The notes under the pieces: model-generated
What the model was told of the DNA's origin: nothing
The model's input: only the letters and a program-made list of their open reading frames with translations
The model's database searches: none
In this document: piece after piece, positions 1-6,309 of the stretch
Position numbering within the stretch: the first letter of the stretch is position 1
Layout of the letters: each line of letters opens with the position of its first letter
Source: Bacteroidota bacterium
Lineage (GTDB): Bacteria; Bacteroidota; Bacteroidia; Flavobacteriales; Flavobacteriaceae
Length of the DNA: 9,176 nt
Reading direction: 5' to 3'
NCBI GenBank assembly: GCA_023393485.1
Contig: JAEWLD010000228.1
Location: forward strand, 1-9,176
Program-made: the position numbers and the translations under genes

Positions 1-1
1 G

Positions 2-538
2 AACAACACGATGTATAATCCGCTGCGCAAATATGATATGAGCCAGATCGCGCCGACGGAAAACGATACTTATTTCCGCCACCAGCTTATCCAGGGCTTT
101 GTGCATGACATGGAAGCGGCGATGGAAGGCGGCGTTGGCGGTCATGCTGGAATTTTCTCGAATTCGATGGACATTGCCAAAATGATGCAGATGTTCCTGC
201 AAAAAGGCAATTACGCCAACCATCAATATTTTTCCGAGAAAACCTTCGACGAATTTAATACATGCTATTATTGCGCGGCAGGCAATCGTCGCGGTCTTGG
301 GTTTGACAAGCCGCAATTGCCGGGGCAGGCCGGGCCGACGTGTAACTGCGTGTCGATGAAAAGCTTTGGCCATACCGGATTTACAGGAACGATGGCCTGG
401 GCCGACCCGGAAACCGAAATCGTTTATGTATTTCTTGCCAACCGGACGTATCCGGGAACGAATCCTGTCAATGAACTTTCAAAACAGAACATCCGGGAAG
501 ATATCCAAAAGGTCATCCAGGAAGCCATCATCAAATAG
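2..538 (+). CDS. Serine beta-lactamase-like hydrolase, C-terminal part (5' end outside window)
   Basis: Only the last 178 codons are visible; the reading frame is open back to the window edge, so the true start lies upstream. The fragment shows the end of a class C beta-lactamase/penicillin-binding-protein fold. A Gly-rich segment (GGVGGHAGIFS) comes first. An HTG triad in HTGFTGT (bases 371-391) follows, standing where class C enzymes have KTG and where related esterases and peptidases often have HTG. A final strand (IVYVFLANR) and a C-terminal helix end the protein. In flavobacteria this kind of domain is often the C-terminal half of a protein of roughly 950-1000 residues with an N-terminal glycoside hydrolase family 3 (NagZ-like) domain, and the fragment resembles those proteins. 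That is recall, because the GH3 half and the catalytic SxxK are outside the window. It would be exported and act on peptidoglycan or muropeptides. Its stop (TAG) lies 62 bp before bshA, and no terminator hairpin with a T-run follows it. Confidence 0.8.
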   Translation, partial: NNTMYNPLRKYDMSQIAPTENDTYFRHQLIQGFVHDMEAAMEGGVGGHAGIFSNSMDIAKMMQMFLQKGNYANHQYFSEKTFDEFNTCYYCAAGNRRGLGFDKPQLPGQAGPTCNCVSMKSFGHTGFTGTMAWADPETEIVYVFLANRTYPGTNPVNELSKQNIREDIQKVIQEAIIK

Positions 539-545
539 CGGCGGC

Positions 546-576
546 TTTGAATTGACTGCGTTTTTGTTTAACTTCG
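546..576 (+). promoter_or_regulatory. Predicted bshA promoter (TTTG-N19-TAACTTCG)
   Basis: A -33 element TTTG at 546-549 is followed after exactly 19 bp by TAACTTCG at 569-576. This is one base away from the Bacteroidota -7 consensus TAnnTTTG. Transcription would start near 581-585, giving bshA a leader of about 15-20 nt. The spacing equals that of the cleaner aroC promoter in this window. The 10-bp inverted repeat at 552-593 surrounds the -7 element. There is no experimental support; the call rests on consensus and position. Confidence 0.5.
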
Positions 577-593
577 CGTGATTACGCAGTCAA
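552..593. repeat. 10-bp perfect inverted repeat flanking the bshA -7 box
   Basis: TTGACTGCGT (552-561) and ACGCAGTCAA (584-593) are exact reverse complements separated by 22 bp. The left arm sits between the predicted -33 and -7 elements, and the right arm lies at the expected transcription start, 7 bp before the bshA ATG. The large loop and the absence of a following T-run argue against a terminator. It could be an operator bound by a dimeric regulator or a hairpin in the upstream read-through transcript. Confidence 0.6.
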
Positions 594-600
594 ACAACAC

Positions 601-1749
601 ATGAAAATAGCCATCGTCTGCTACCCGACTTTCGGCGGAAGCGGTGTAGTCGCAACCGAATTAGGTCTTGAACTCGCGCACCGCGGGCACGAAATCCACT
701 TTATCACATACAGTCAGCCGGTCAGGCTCGCGCTTTTGAACCCGAATGTACACTATCACGAGGTCAACGTGCCCGAATATCCGTTGTTCCATTACCAGCC
801 GTATGAATTGGCATTGTCAAGCAAACTCGTCGATATGGTCAAGCTTTATGGGATTGAACTTTTGCACGTACATTACGCGATCCCGCACGCTTACGCCGGT
901 TACATGGCCAAGCAAATGCTCAAAACCGAAGGCATCGACATTCCGATGGTGACAACCTTGCACGGGACAGACATCACCCTTGTCGGCAATCATCCCGTTT
1001 ATAAGCCGGCGGTAACTTTCAGCATCAATCAGTCCGATGAAGTGACGTCTGTGTCTCAGAGTCTTAAGGATGAGACCTATAAATTTTTTAATGTGTCCAA
1101 AGACATTCATGTCATCCCGAATTTCATCGAACTCGACAAAAACCTGAAAGATCCGAATATCCAGTGCCGGCGCAGCGTAATAGCGAACGAAAACGAGCGG
1201 ATCGTAACCCATATCAGCAATTTCAGGAAAGTTAAGCGCATTCCCGATGTCATCAGGATTTTTCACAAAATCCAGCAGCAAATCCCATCGCGGCTGATGA
1301 TGGTTGGCGACGGCCCTGAAAAAGAACGCGCCGAACGTTTGTGCCGCGAGCTCGGCATCCACGAAAAAGTGATCTTCTTTGGCAACAGCAATGAAATCGA
1401 TAAGATTTTAAGTTACTCCGATTTGTTTTTGCTGCCATCCGAGACCGAAAGTTTCGGCCTGGCCGCGCTTGAGGCAATGGCTTGGGCCGTTCCCGTGATC
1501 TCCACCAACGGCGGCGGTTTGCCCGAGGTTAACTTCGATGGCATTTCGGGTTATTTGAGCGATGTAGGCGATGTGGATGCAATGGCCGCCAACGCAATTA
1601 AAATATTGGCTGACGATGCGACGTTAGCTAAGTTCAAACAAAGTGCGCTCGGTGTCGCCAAACAATTCGACATCAAGAACATTTTGCCGTTGTACGAGGA
1701 ATTGTATCAAAAGGCAATCGACAAGAAACATGAAACCGAGAATATTTAA
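601..1749 (+). CDS. bshA: N-acetyl-alpha-D-glucosaminyl L-malate synthase BshA
   Basis: BshA joins GlcNAc from UDP-GlcNAc to L-malate, the first step of bacillithiol synthesis, in the cytoplasm. The 382-residue product is of normal length for this GT4-family, GT-B fold glycosyltransferase. It begins with the nucleotide-sugar enzyme loop FGGSGVVATELG (residues 11-22). The segment HVHYAIPHAYAGYMAKQ (about 89-105) and HGTD (121-124) follow and are typical of BshA rather than of general GT4 enzymes. The C-terminal Rossmann half carries HISNFRKVKR (204-213), VGDGPE (235-240) and the retaining-enzyme EX7E motif E283-E291 in ETESFGLAALE, then STNGGGLPE (301-309). The ATG at 601 gives the expected N-terminus MKIAIVCYP, and no Shine-Dalgarno is visible. 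The 3' end overlaps the next gene by 20 nt in another frame, so the two are probably co-transcribed. No other bacillithiol gene (bshB, bshC) is in the window. Confidence 0.96.
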   Translation: MKIAIVCYPTFGGSGVVATELGLELAHRGHEIHFITYSQPVRLALLNPNVHYHEVNVPEYPLFHYQPYELALSSKLVDMVKLYGIELLHVHYAIPHAYAGYMAKQMLKTEGIDIPMVTTLHGTDITLVGNHPVYKPAVTFSINQSDEVTSVSQSLKDETYKFFNVSKDIHVIPNFIELDKNLKDPNIQCRRSVIANENERIVTHISNFRKVKRIPDVIRIFHKIQQQIPSRLMMVGDGPEKERAERLCRELGIHEKVIFFGNSNEIDKILSYSDLFLLPSETESFGLAALEAMAWAVPVISTNGGGLPEVNFDGISGYLSDVGDVDAMAANAIKILADDATLAKFKQSALGVAKQFDIKNILPLYEELYQKAIDKKHETENI

Positions 1750-2170
1750 TATCATTTTTGCGGCGGTTACAGCTGCGATGCTGGCTTCGTGCGGCTCGAC
1801 CAAAACACCAACGGGCAAAAAACCGCTTTACGAAGTATTGACCAAGCAGGAAAACGGCGGCGGAAATATCCAATTTTATGAAATCATCAGCGATGAAAAG
1901 GAAATCGGAATGTTGCTCGGCGACGAACATTTGCACGGAAAAGTAAAACCGGCCGATATACAAACCGCGAATTTCGTCATCCTTAACCTTGGCGAAAAAA
2001 ATACAGGCGGTTACGGAATCGGCGTCGGGAAAGTTGAGGAGTTTCCCGATAAGATTGTCGTCACGGTAAAAGAGACAAAACCCGAACCCGGCGGCATTGT
2101 TACCCAAGTGATAACATACCCGTATGCCGTGGTTAAAATCAACTCAAAAAAGCCGATAGAAATCCAATAA
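1730..2170 (+). CDS. PrcB-family lipoprotein (protease complex subunit PrcB domain)
   Basis: The 146-residue product has a short basic N-terminus, a hydrophobic stretch and a lipobox LASC with Cys21 (MKPRIFNIIFAAVTAAMLASC), so it should be a lipoprotein. The residues after Cys21 (GSTKTPTGKK) contain no acidic surface-export signal of the Bacteroidota type, so a periplasmic-facing location is more likely than the cell surface. The C-terminal half, with NTGGYGIGV (91-99), EPGGIV (119-124) and ITYPYAVVKI (128-137), resembles the PrcB C-terminal domain, named after the Treponema dentilisin complex. The function in flavobacteria is unknown, and no PrcA or PrtP partner lies nearby. The ATG at 1730 was chosen because it gives a complete lipoprotein signal; the longer frame upstream lies inside bshA. 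The 20-nt overlap with bshA suggests translational coupling. The gene ends directly before the terminator at 2172-2200. Confidence 0.85.
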   Translation: MKPRIFNIIFAAVTAAMLASCGSTKTPTGKKPLYEVLTKQENGGGNIQFYEIISDEKEIGMLLGDEHLHGKVKPADIQTANFVILNLGEKNTGGYGIGVGKVEEFPDKIVVTVKETKPEPGGIVTQVITYPYAVVKINSKKPIEIQ

Positions 2171-2171
2171 A

Positions 2172-2200
2172 AAATCCCGTCGAAACGGGATTTCATTTTT
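2172..2200. terminator. Bidirectional rho-independent terminator
   Basis: AAATCCCGT (2172-2180) pairs perfectly with ACGGGATTT (2185-2193) around a 4-nt loop. On the plus strand a T-rich tail (TTTCATTTTTT) follows. On the minus strand the loop reads TTCG and the stem runs into TTTTTTATT. It sits between the convergent lipoprotein and beta-barrel genes, beginning 2 nt after the plus-strand stop and 8 nt beyond the minus-strand stop, so it can serve both. Confidence 0.9.
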
Positions 2201-2207
2201 TGATTCC

Positions 2208-2714
2208 TTAAAATGTGAACCTGATGCCAAGGGCGATATCCGGGCCGAAGTTGTCATAATCGTCGTCCCAATCATCACGATCGTCGCCGAAGTACAATTC
2301 AGGCCTGAAGTCAAGCGAGAGCTGGATTGGTGCACCATCAAAAACATATTCGATGCCGATGTCGCCGGCTACGAGCAAAAATGTCCCGTTATCCGGATCC
2401 GGATGTCCAGGCCCGTCGTAATCCCATTTTCCGATACCGGCACCAACACCGGCGTACCAGTTGAATCCACCGTCAATGTTCCAAACCCATTGGTACAATC
2501 CGACAAGTTTCATCGCATCTACGTGACGGCTGTCTCGCCAGCCGAGGTCAAATTCAAGACGGTTGTTGCCCGAGAGGCCGCGCTGGTAAGAAATCTCACC
2601 GCCAAAACCGTCATTGTCGCCCACGCGAATACCGAGGGCATTCTTCCTGATTTCCTGCGCCTGCGCGCTGAAACCCAATCCGATCAGCATCAAAGCCAAA
2701 ATGATCTTCTTCAT
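2208..2714 (-). CDS. Small outer-membrane beta-barrel protein
   Basis: The 168-residue product begins with a clear signal peptide (MKKIILALMLIGLGFSAQAQ), with predicted cleavage after Ala19 (AQA|Q). The rest alternates polar and hydrophobic or aromatic residues in short strands separated by Gly- and Asp-rich turns, for example FGGEISYQRGL (37-47) and FNWYAGVGAGIG (84-95). It ends in a strand with a terminal Phe (IALGIRFTF), the usual recognition signal for outer-membrane assembly. The size suits an 8-strand barrel of the OmpA/OmpW-like or OMP_b-brl type. Two loops are very acidic: WDYDGPGHPDPDNG (97-110) and the Asp-rich stretch at 144-159. The latter could bind divalent cations, which is inference. 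It stands alone, convergent with the PrcB gene and divergent from aroC. No specific function can be assigned. Confidence 0.85.
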   Translation of the reverse strand: MKKIILALMLIGLGFSAQAQEIRKNALGIRVGDNDGFGGEISYQRGLSGNNRLEFDLGWRDSRHVDAMKLVGLYQWVWNIDGGFNWYAGVGAGIGKWDYDGPGHPDPDNGTFLLVAGDIGIEYVFDGAPIQLSLDFRPELYFGDDRDDWDDDYDNFGPDIALGIRFTF

Positions 2715-2740
2715 AAAACAATTAGTTACAGTTAGTATAA

Positions 2741-2748
2741 CAAATGTA
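2741..2748 (-). promoter_or_regulatory. Predicted -7 box of the beta-barrel gene (TACATTTG)
   Basis: Read on the minus strand, 2748-2741 is TACATTTG, a full match to TAnnTTTG, placed 26 nt upstream of the ATG at 2714. I do not see a TTTG at the matching -33 distance, so the upstream element is weak or replaced by an activator. The palindrome at 2777-2793 lies about 50 bp upstream of the expected start of transcription. Confidence 0.5.
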
Positions 2749-2776
2749 AGAATAAGCCATTTTTGGCAGCGGAAAC

Positions 2777-2793
2777 ATGTTAAATTTTAACAT
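2777..2793. repeat. 17-bp palindrome in the beta-barrel/aroC intergenic region
   Basis: ATGTTAAA (2777-2784) and TTTAACAT (2786-2793) are exact reverse complements around a single central T. There is no T-run after it and the arms are AT-rich, so it looks more like a protein-binding site than a terminator. The 251-bp region 2715-2965 otherwise holds only the two promoters and a weak imperfect hairpin (GGC-tc-GCAAAA at 2858-2868 against TTTTGC-tc-GCC at 2880-2890). I see no gene in it. Confidence 0.45.
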
Positions 2794-2920
2794 TCTGATA
2801 AGTATTTTCTTTTGCTGTTTTGAGATGTATTTCATTTCAAGGCTACTGGTGTTGGATGGCTCGCAAAAAGCTGATCGCATTTTGCTCGCCCCAACTTCAA
2901 ACCTAAACTTCACGACTGAC

Positions 2921-2951
2921 TTTGCTACTTTCCAACTAAACATTACATTTG
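2921..2951 (+). promoter_or_regulatory. Predicted aroC promoter (TTTG-N19-TACATTTG)
   Basis: TTTG at 2921-2924, a 19-bp spacer and TACATTTG at 2944-2951 match the Bacteroidota housekeeping sigma consensus completely. The -7 box ends only 14 nt before the aroC ATG, so the leader is probably under 10 nt. This also supports the start at 2966 over the upstream in-frame ATG at 2777, which lies ahead of the promoter. Confidence 0.7.
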
Positions 2952-2965
2952 TCAAAACCACCACT

Positions 2966-4027
2966 ATGGCCGGAAACACTTTCGGGACTTTTTTCAAACT
3001 CACAACTTTCGGCGAATCGCACGGCGCGGCCATCGGCGGCATAATTGAAGGCTGCCCGCCAGGCATGGCGATTGATTTTGAAGCCATCCAACATGAAATG
3101 GCGCGTCGTAAACCCGGCCAATCCGCCATCGTCACACAGCGCAAAGAATCCGATCAGGTCGAGTTCCTGTCAGGCATTTTCGACGGAAGAACCACCGGAA
3201 CGCCAATAGGTTTCATCATTCCAAACGAGGACCAAAAATCAGCCGACTATTCGCATATCAAGGACACGTTCCGTCCGGGGCATGCCGATTATGTCTACGA
3301 AAAAAAATATGGTTTGCGCGATTATCGCGGCGGAGGCAGAAGTTCGGCGCGCGAAACGGCTTGTCGCGTAGTTGCGGGTGCAATCGCCAAACAGATTTTA
3401 AGTGACGTCAGGATCAATGCATTCGTATCTTCGGTCGGCGATATTTTTATCGATAAACCCTATCAGGATCTCGATTTTTCGAAAGCCGAATCAAATGCCG
3501 TGCGTTGTCCAGACCGGGCGACTGCCGCAAAGATGGAAGCCTTTATCAAAGAAGTTCGTAGCCAGGGTGACACGGTCGGCGGAACAGTAACTTGTGTTTT
3601 GCAAAATCTGCCAATTGGCCTTGGCGAACCTGTTTTTGACAAGCTGCACGCCCAGCTCGGCAAAGCGATGCTGTCAATCAACGCCGTAAAAGGCTTTGAG
3701 TACGGCAGCGGATTTTGCGGCGCCAGGATGAAAGGCAGCGAGCACAATGATTTATACAACCCCGACGGCACAACCAAAACCAATTTGTCGGGCGGCGTCC
3801 AGGGCGGCATTTCCAATGGAATGGATATTTATTTCCGCGTGGCATTCAAGCCGGTCTCGACAATCATGCAGACACAACCCACCATCGATTCATCCGGAAA
3901 CATCGTTGAAATGCAAGGCAAAGGCCGACACGATCCGTGCGTTGTGCCGCGTGCCGTTCCGATAGTTGAAGCGATGGCCGCTATTGTCCTCGCCGATTTT
4001 TACCTTATCAATAAAACCTACCGCTAA
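2966..4027 (+). CDS. aroC: Chorismate synthase
   Basis: AroC converts 5-enolpyruvylshikimate-3-phosphate to chorismate, the last step of the shikimate pathway, using reduced FMN as catalyst. The 353-residue length is typical. All three family signatures are present: GESHG (16-20) followed by a Gly-rich stretch ending CPPG, the [10 protein letters not shown] block (121-130), and [17 protein letters not shown] (321-337). His19 and His106 (in FRPGHADY) fit the two conserved catalytic histidines of the family. The frame is open for 63 more codons upstream, to an ATG at 2777. That extension is not AroC-like and would precede the promoter, so I start at [10 protein letters not shown], where family similarity begins. 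The stop TAA shares its last A with the ATG of the transporter gene (TAATG), implying a coupled operon. Confidence 0.97.
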   Translation: MAGNTFGTFFKLTTFGESHGAAIGGIIEGCPPGMAIDFEAIQHEMARRKPGQSAIVTQRKESDQVEFLSGIFDGRTTGTPIGFIIPNEDQKSADYSHIKDTFRPGHADYVYEKKYGLRDYRGGGRSSARETACRVVAGAIAKQILSDVRINAFVSSVGDIFIDKPYQDLDFSKAESNAVRCPDRATAAKMEAFIKEVRSQGDTVGGTVTCVLQNLPIGLGEPVFDKLHAQLGKAMLSINAVKGFEYGSGFCGARMKGSEHNDLYNPDGTTKTNLSGGVQGGISNGMDIYFRVAFKPVSTIMQTQPTIDSSGNIVEMQGKGRHDPCVVPRAVPIVEAMAAIVLADFYLINKTYR

Positions 4028-5289
4028 TGACGACCGACAAAGTCAAGACAAAACCATCGTTCCTTAAAAGTTTAACAGGCCAGATCATCATTGCAATGCT
4101 GCTTGGTGCGGCACTCGGGATTTATATCCACAACAATGTCAGTTCCGAAGGCGCGGTTGAGTTCAGCGGCTACATCAAAATGCTGGCGACCGTTTTTATC
4201 AGGCTGGTCCAAATGATCATTTCACCGCTGGTTTTTACGACGCTCGTGGTAGGAATAGCCAAACTCGGCGATATCAAAGCCGTTGGCAGGATTGGCGGAA
4301 AGGCGCTCGCCTGGTTTTTTACGGCATCGTTCATCTCGCTTTTGATCGGACTGTTTTGGGTCAATATTCTTCAGCCTGGCGTTGGTTTGAATCTGTCGGA
4401 CGTGGATATGTCTGCCGTTGCCGAAGTAACCGATAAAACAAAGGGTTTTTCAGCGCAGAATTTCATTGAGCACATCATTCCGAAAAGTGTATTCGAGGCA
4501 ATGGCGATGAATGAAATTCTTCAAATCGTCGTGTTTTCGATTTTCTTCGGGCTCGCTGCCGCGTCAATCGGCGATGTGGCCAAACCGGTCATCGGCGGGC
4601 TCGACAAGGCGTCGCACATCATTTTGAAAATGGTGAATTATGTAATGAATTTTGCGCCGCTCGGCGTTTTCGGTGCAATTGCCGCAGTGTTTGCCGTGCG
4701 CGACGTAAACGATCTGCTGATTACTTATATTAAATATTTCGGGTCGTTTTTGGTCGGGATAACGTCGCTTTGGATAATCTTGCTTTTAGTCGGGTTTATG
4801 TTACTTCGCAAGTCGATGGCGGTTTTGCTCAAACGGATTATCGGACCGTTGATCATCGCCTTCGGCACAACCAGCAGTGAAGCCGTCTTTCCTAAATTGA
4901 CTGAAGAACTCGAGCGGTTTGGGATCAAGAACAAAATCGTGTCTTTTATGTTGCCGCTCGGTTATTCGTTCAACCTCGACGGCAGTATGATGTATATGAC
5001 TTTTGCAAGTATTTTTATCGCGCAGGCATATGGCAAAGATTTGACACTCGGCACGCAAATGACGATGTTGCTCGTCCTGATGCTGACCAGTAAAGGAATC
5101 GCCGGTGTGCCACGCGCTAGCCTGGTTGTGGTTGCCGCGACGTGCGGAATGTTCAAAATCCCGATAGAAGGCATTGCATTGATTTTGCCGATCGATCACT
5201 TCTGCGACATGTTCAGAAGCGCGACAAATGTGCTTGGAAATGCCCTGGCGACCTCGGTAATCGGGAAATATGAAAAGAATAGTGATTGA
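4027..5289 (+). CDS. Dicarboxylate/amino acid:cation symporter (DAACS family, DctA/GltP-like)
   Basis: This inner-membrane carrier imports acidic amino acids or C4-dicarboxylates with Na+ or H+. The 420-residue product has the family's hydrophobic helices. The first re-entrant hairpin is Ser/Thr-rich, FGTTSSEAVFP (279-289), close to the SSE form in DctA. The NMDGT-like motif reads NLDGS (316-320). The second hairpin is SKGIAGVPRAS (355-365). The substrate and cation helix is IDHFCDMFRSATNVLGN (389-405), with D390, D394, R397 and N401 in the positions known from archaeal GltPh. The last residue is Asn405, where GltPh has a Na+-binding Asp; from memory, E. coli DctA also has Asn there. R397 favours an acidic substrate, but the choice between glutamate, aspartate and succinate cannot be made. 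The gene starts inside the aroC stop codon and has no terminator after it. A link between aroC and transport may be operon convenience only. Confidence 0.92.
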   Translation: MTTDKVKTKPSFLKSLTGQIIIAMLLGAALGIYIHNNVSSEGAVEFSGYIKMLATVFIRLVQMIISPLVFTTLVVGIAKLGDIKAVGRIGGKALAWFFTASFISLLIGLFWVNILQPGVGLNLSDVDMSAVAEVTDKTKGFSAQNFIEHIIPKSVFEAMAMNEILQIVVFSIFFGLAAASIGDVAKPVIGGLDKASHIILKMVNYVMNFAPLGVFGAIAAVFAVRDVNDLLITYIKYFGSFLVGITSLWIILLLVGFMLLRKSMAVLLKRIIGPLIIAFGTTSSEAVFPKLTEELERFGIKNKIVSFMLPLGYSFNLDGSMMYMTFASIFIAQAYGKDLTLGTQMTMLLVLMLTSKGIAGVPRASLVVVAATCGMFKIPIEGIALILPIDHFCDMFRSATNVLGNALATSVIGKYEKNSD

Positions 5290-5303
5290 AAGAGAAATAT
5301 TAT

Positions 5304-5311
5304 TATATTTG
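5304..5311 (+). promoter_or_regulatory. Predicted -7 box of the T9SS cargo gene (TATATTTG)
   Basis: TATATTTG matches TAnnTTTG and ends 36 nt before the ATG at 5348. A TTG at 5286-5288 lies 15 bp upstream, shorter than the 19 bp seen at aroC, so the -33 element is uncertain. The leader is A-rich (seven A at 5332-5338), as is common before well-translated Bacteroidota genes that lack a Shine-Dalgarno. Confidence 0.5.
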
Positions 5312-5347
5312 ACCACATAAATGACTTAATCAAAAAAATACTTTTTT

Positions 5348-6262
5348 ATGAAAAAAACTTTACTATTTGTTGGATTGGGCCTTAGTACGCTTTTCACGGC
5401 AAACGCCCAGGTCTCATTTGAATCAGAAGAAGGCTTTACCGTTGGCCCATTGACCGGCCAGAACGGATGGAATGCTTCTGCAGCTGCACCGACCAGTTCG
5501 TCAATTTCTGATGAATATGCAAGCGGCGACGGAACCCAATCATTGAAGATTACAGGTCTTAACTCGACAAACCACGCTTTGGTAGGCGCATTCAGCCCTG
5601 TTGAAGTCGTTGACGGCGATGTAATCTCTGTTTCTTACGATTTTTACGTGCCTGAATTGAGCGATGCTGCTTCTGACTTTTTCGTCGGTGCGCAATCTCC
5701 GTCACAAGCGTTGCTTACTTCACGCGAGCGTTATACTTACACAGGTATGATCGTAGTTGTTGCCACCAATGACGAAGGTACTTTGGCTTATGTTGACACC
5801 GGTGCGACCTTTGAAGCCGGCCAGTGGTACAACATGACAGCTGTTCATACTTTCAGCGCTGGTACAATCGAATACTACCTCAATGGTGAATTGATTTTTA
5901 CGGGCGATGCGTTTGGTGCCACCAATGTAGAGCAAATGACTTTCCTCAACGATAACTATGACAGCGTTGCTTATTTTGACAACATGCAGGTAGTTGCCGG
6001 TTTGGGTCACAACCAAACTGCAGTTGACGCTTTGCAGGTTTATCCTAACCCTGTAAACAATGTCGTGAACATCAAAAACCCTTCTAATGTTCAGGTGAAC
6101 TTTGTAACAATCACTGATTTGAACGGAAGGATTGTGAAGCAGGTCAAAACTAATGCAGTATCAGACATTGCTGTTGATCTTACCGACCTTAGCGCCGGAA
6201 CTTACATGATGAAAATGGTTTCTGCACAAGGAAGCTCAGTTAAGAAAATCATCAAAAACTAA
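5348..6262 (+). CDS. Type IX secretion cargo protein with C-terminal sorting domain; central domain of unknown function
   Basis: The 304-residue product has a Sec signal peptide (MKKTLLFVGLGLSTLFTANA, cleavage before Gln21). It also has a type A T9SS sorting domain from about residue 228 to the end, with VYPNPVNN (231-238), ITDLNGRIVKQV (255-266), LSAGTYMMKM (281-290) and a basic end (VKKIIKN). It should cross the outer membrane by the Por secretion system and be anchored or released at the surface after removal of the tail. The central part (about 22-220) is rich in beta strands and looks like a concanavalin/LamG-type jelly roll: SVSYDFYVPE (94-103), GQWYNMTAVHTF (158-169), IEYYLNGELIF (174-184) and AYFDNMQV (208-215). 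No catalytic motif is visible, so an adhesin or carbohydrate-binding role is possible but unproven. Its codons (GTT, GCT, GGT, AAC, ACT) contrast with GC-richer neighbours, suggesting high expression. A terminator follows. Confidence 0.88.
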   Translation: MKKTLLFVGLGLSTLFTANAQVSFESEEGFTVGPLTGQNGWNASAAAPTSSSISDEYASGDGTQSLKITGLNSTNHALVGAFSPVEVVDGDVISVSYDFYVPELSDAASDFFVGAQSPSQALLTSRERYTYTGMIVVVATNDEGTLAYVDTGATFEAGQWYNMTAVHTFSAGTIEYYLNGELIFTGDAFGATNVEQMTFLNDNYDSVAYFDNMQVVAGLGHNQTAVDALQVYPNPVNNVVNIKNPSNVQVNFVTITDLNGRIVKQVKTNAVSDIAVDLTDLSAGTYMMKMVSAQGSSVKKIIKN

Positions 6263-6281
6263 TTGGTGACTTCATAAAAAG

Positions 6282-6309
6282 AAAGCCCTTCATTTGAGGG
6301 GCTTTTTTT
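6282..6309. terminator. Bidirectional rho-independent terminator
   Basis: AAAGCCCTTC (6282-6291) pairs with GAGGGGCTTT (6296-6305) around the loop ATTT, with one G-U pair. Seven T's run from 6303 to 6309 on the plus strand. On the minus strand the stem is followed by C and then TTTTT (6280-6276). It ends the T9SS cargo gene and the minus-strand mutS2-DCC pair. The last codon of the DCC gene (TAA, 6310-6308) touches the hairpin. Confidence 0.9.

Noticed and set aside
817..1362. 181-codon open frame antisense to bshA
   Set aside because: It lies wholly inside a strongly supported gene and its product has no recognisable domain or signal; it is a by-product of GC-rich codon use.
1643..1729. Upstream extension of the PrcB-family frame inside bshA
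   Set aside because: It would destroy the lipoprotein signal peptide, which begins precisely at the ATG at 1730.
2756..2767. Short palindrome GCCA-TTTT-TGGC upstream of the beta-barrel gene
   Set aside because: Only 4-bp arms; likely by chance in AT-rich DNA.
2777..2965. In-frame 63-codon N-terminal extension of aroC from the ATG at 2777
   Set aside because: The extra residues do not resemble chorismate synthase, the promoter lies inside this stretch, and [10 protein letters not shown] is the normal N-terminus.
4801..5316. 171-codon open frame antisense to the transporter gene
   Set aside because: Fully opposite a conserved membrane protein; its His/Gln/Arg-rich product shows no domain.
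5332..5347. A-run/T-run pair before the T9SS gene as a possible hairpin
   Set aside because: A purely A-T stem with a 3-nt loop is too weak to count as a terminator; better explained as an A-rich translation leader.
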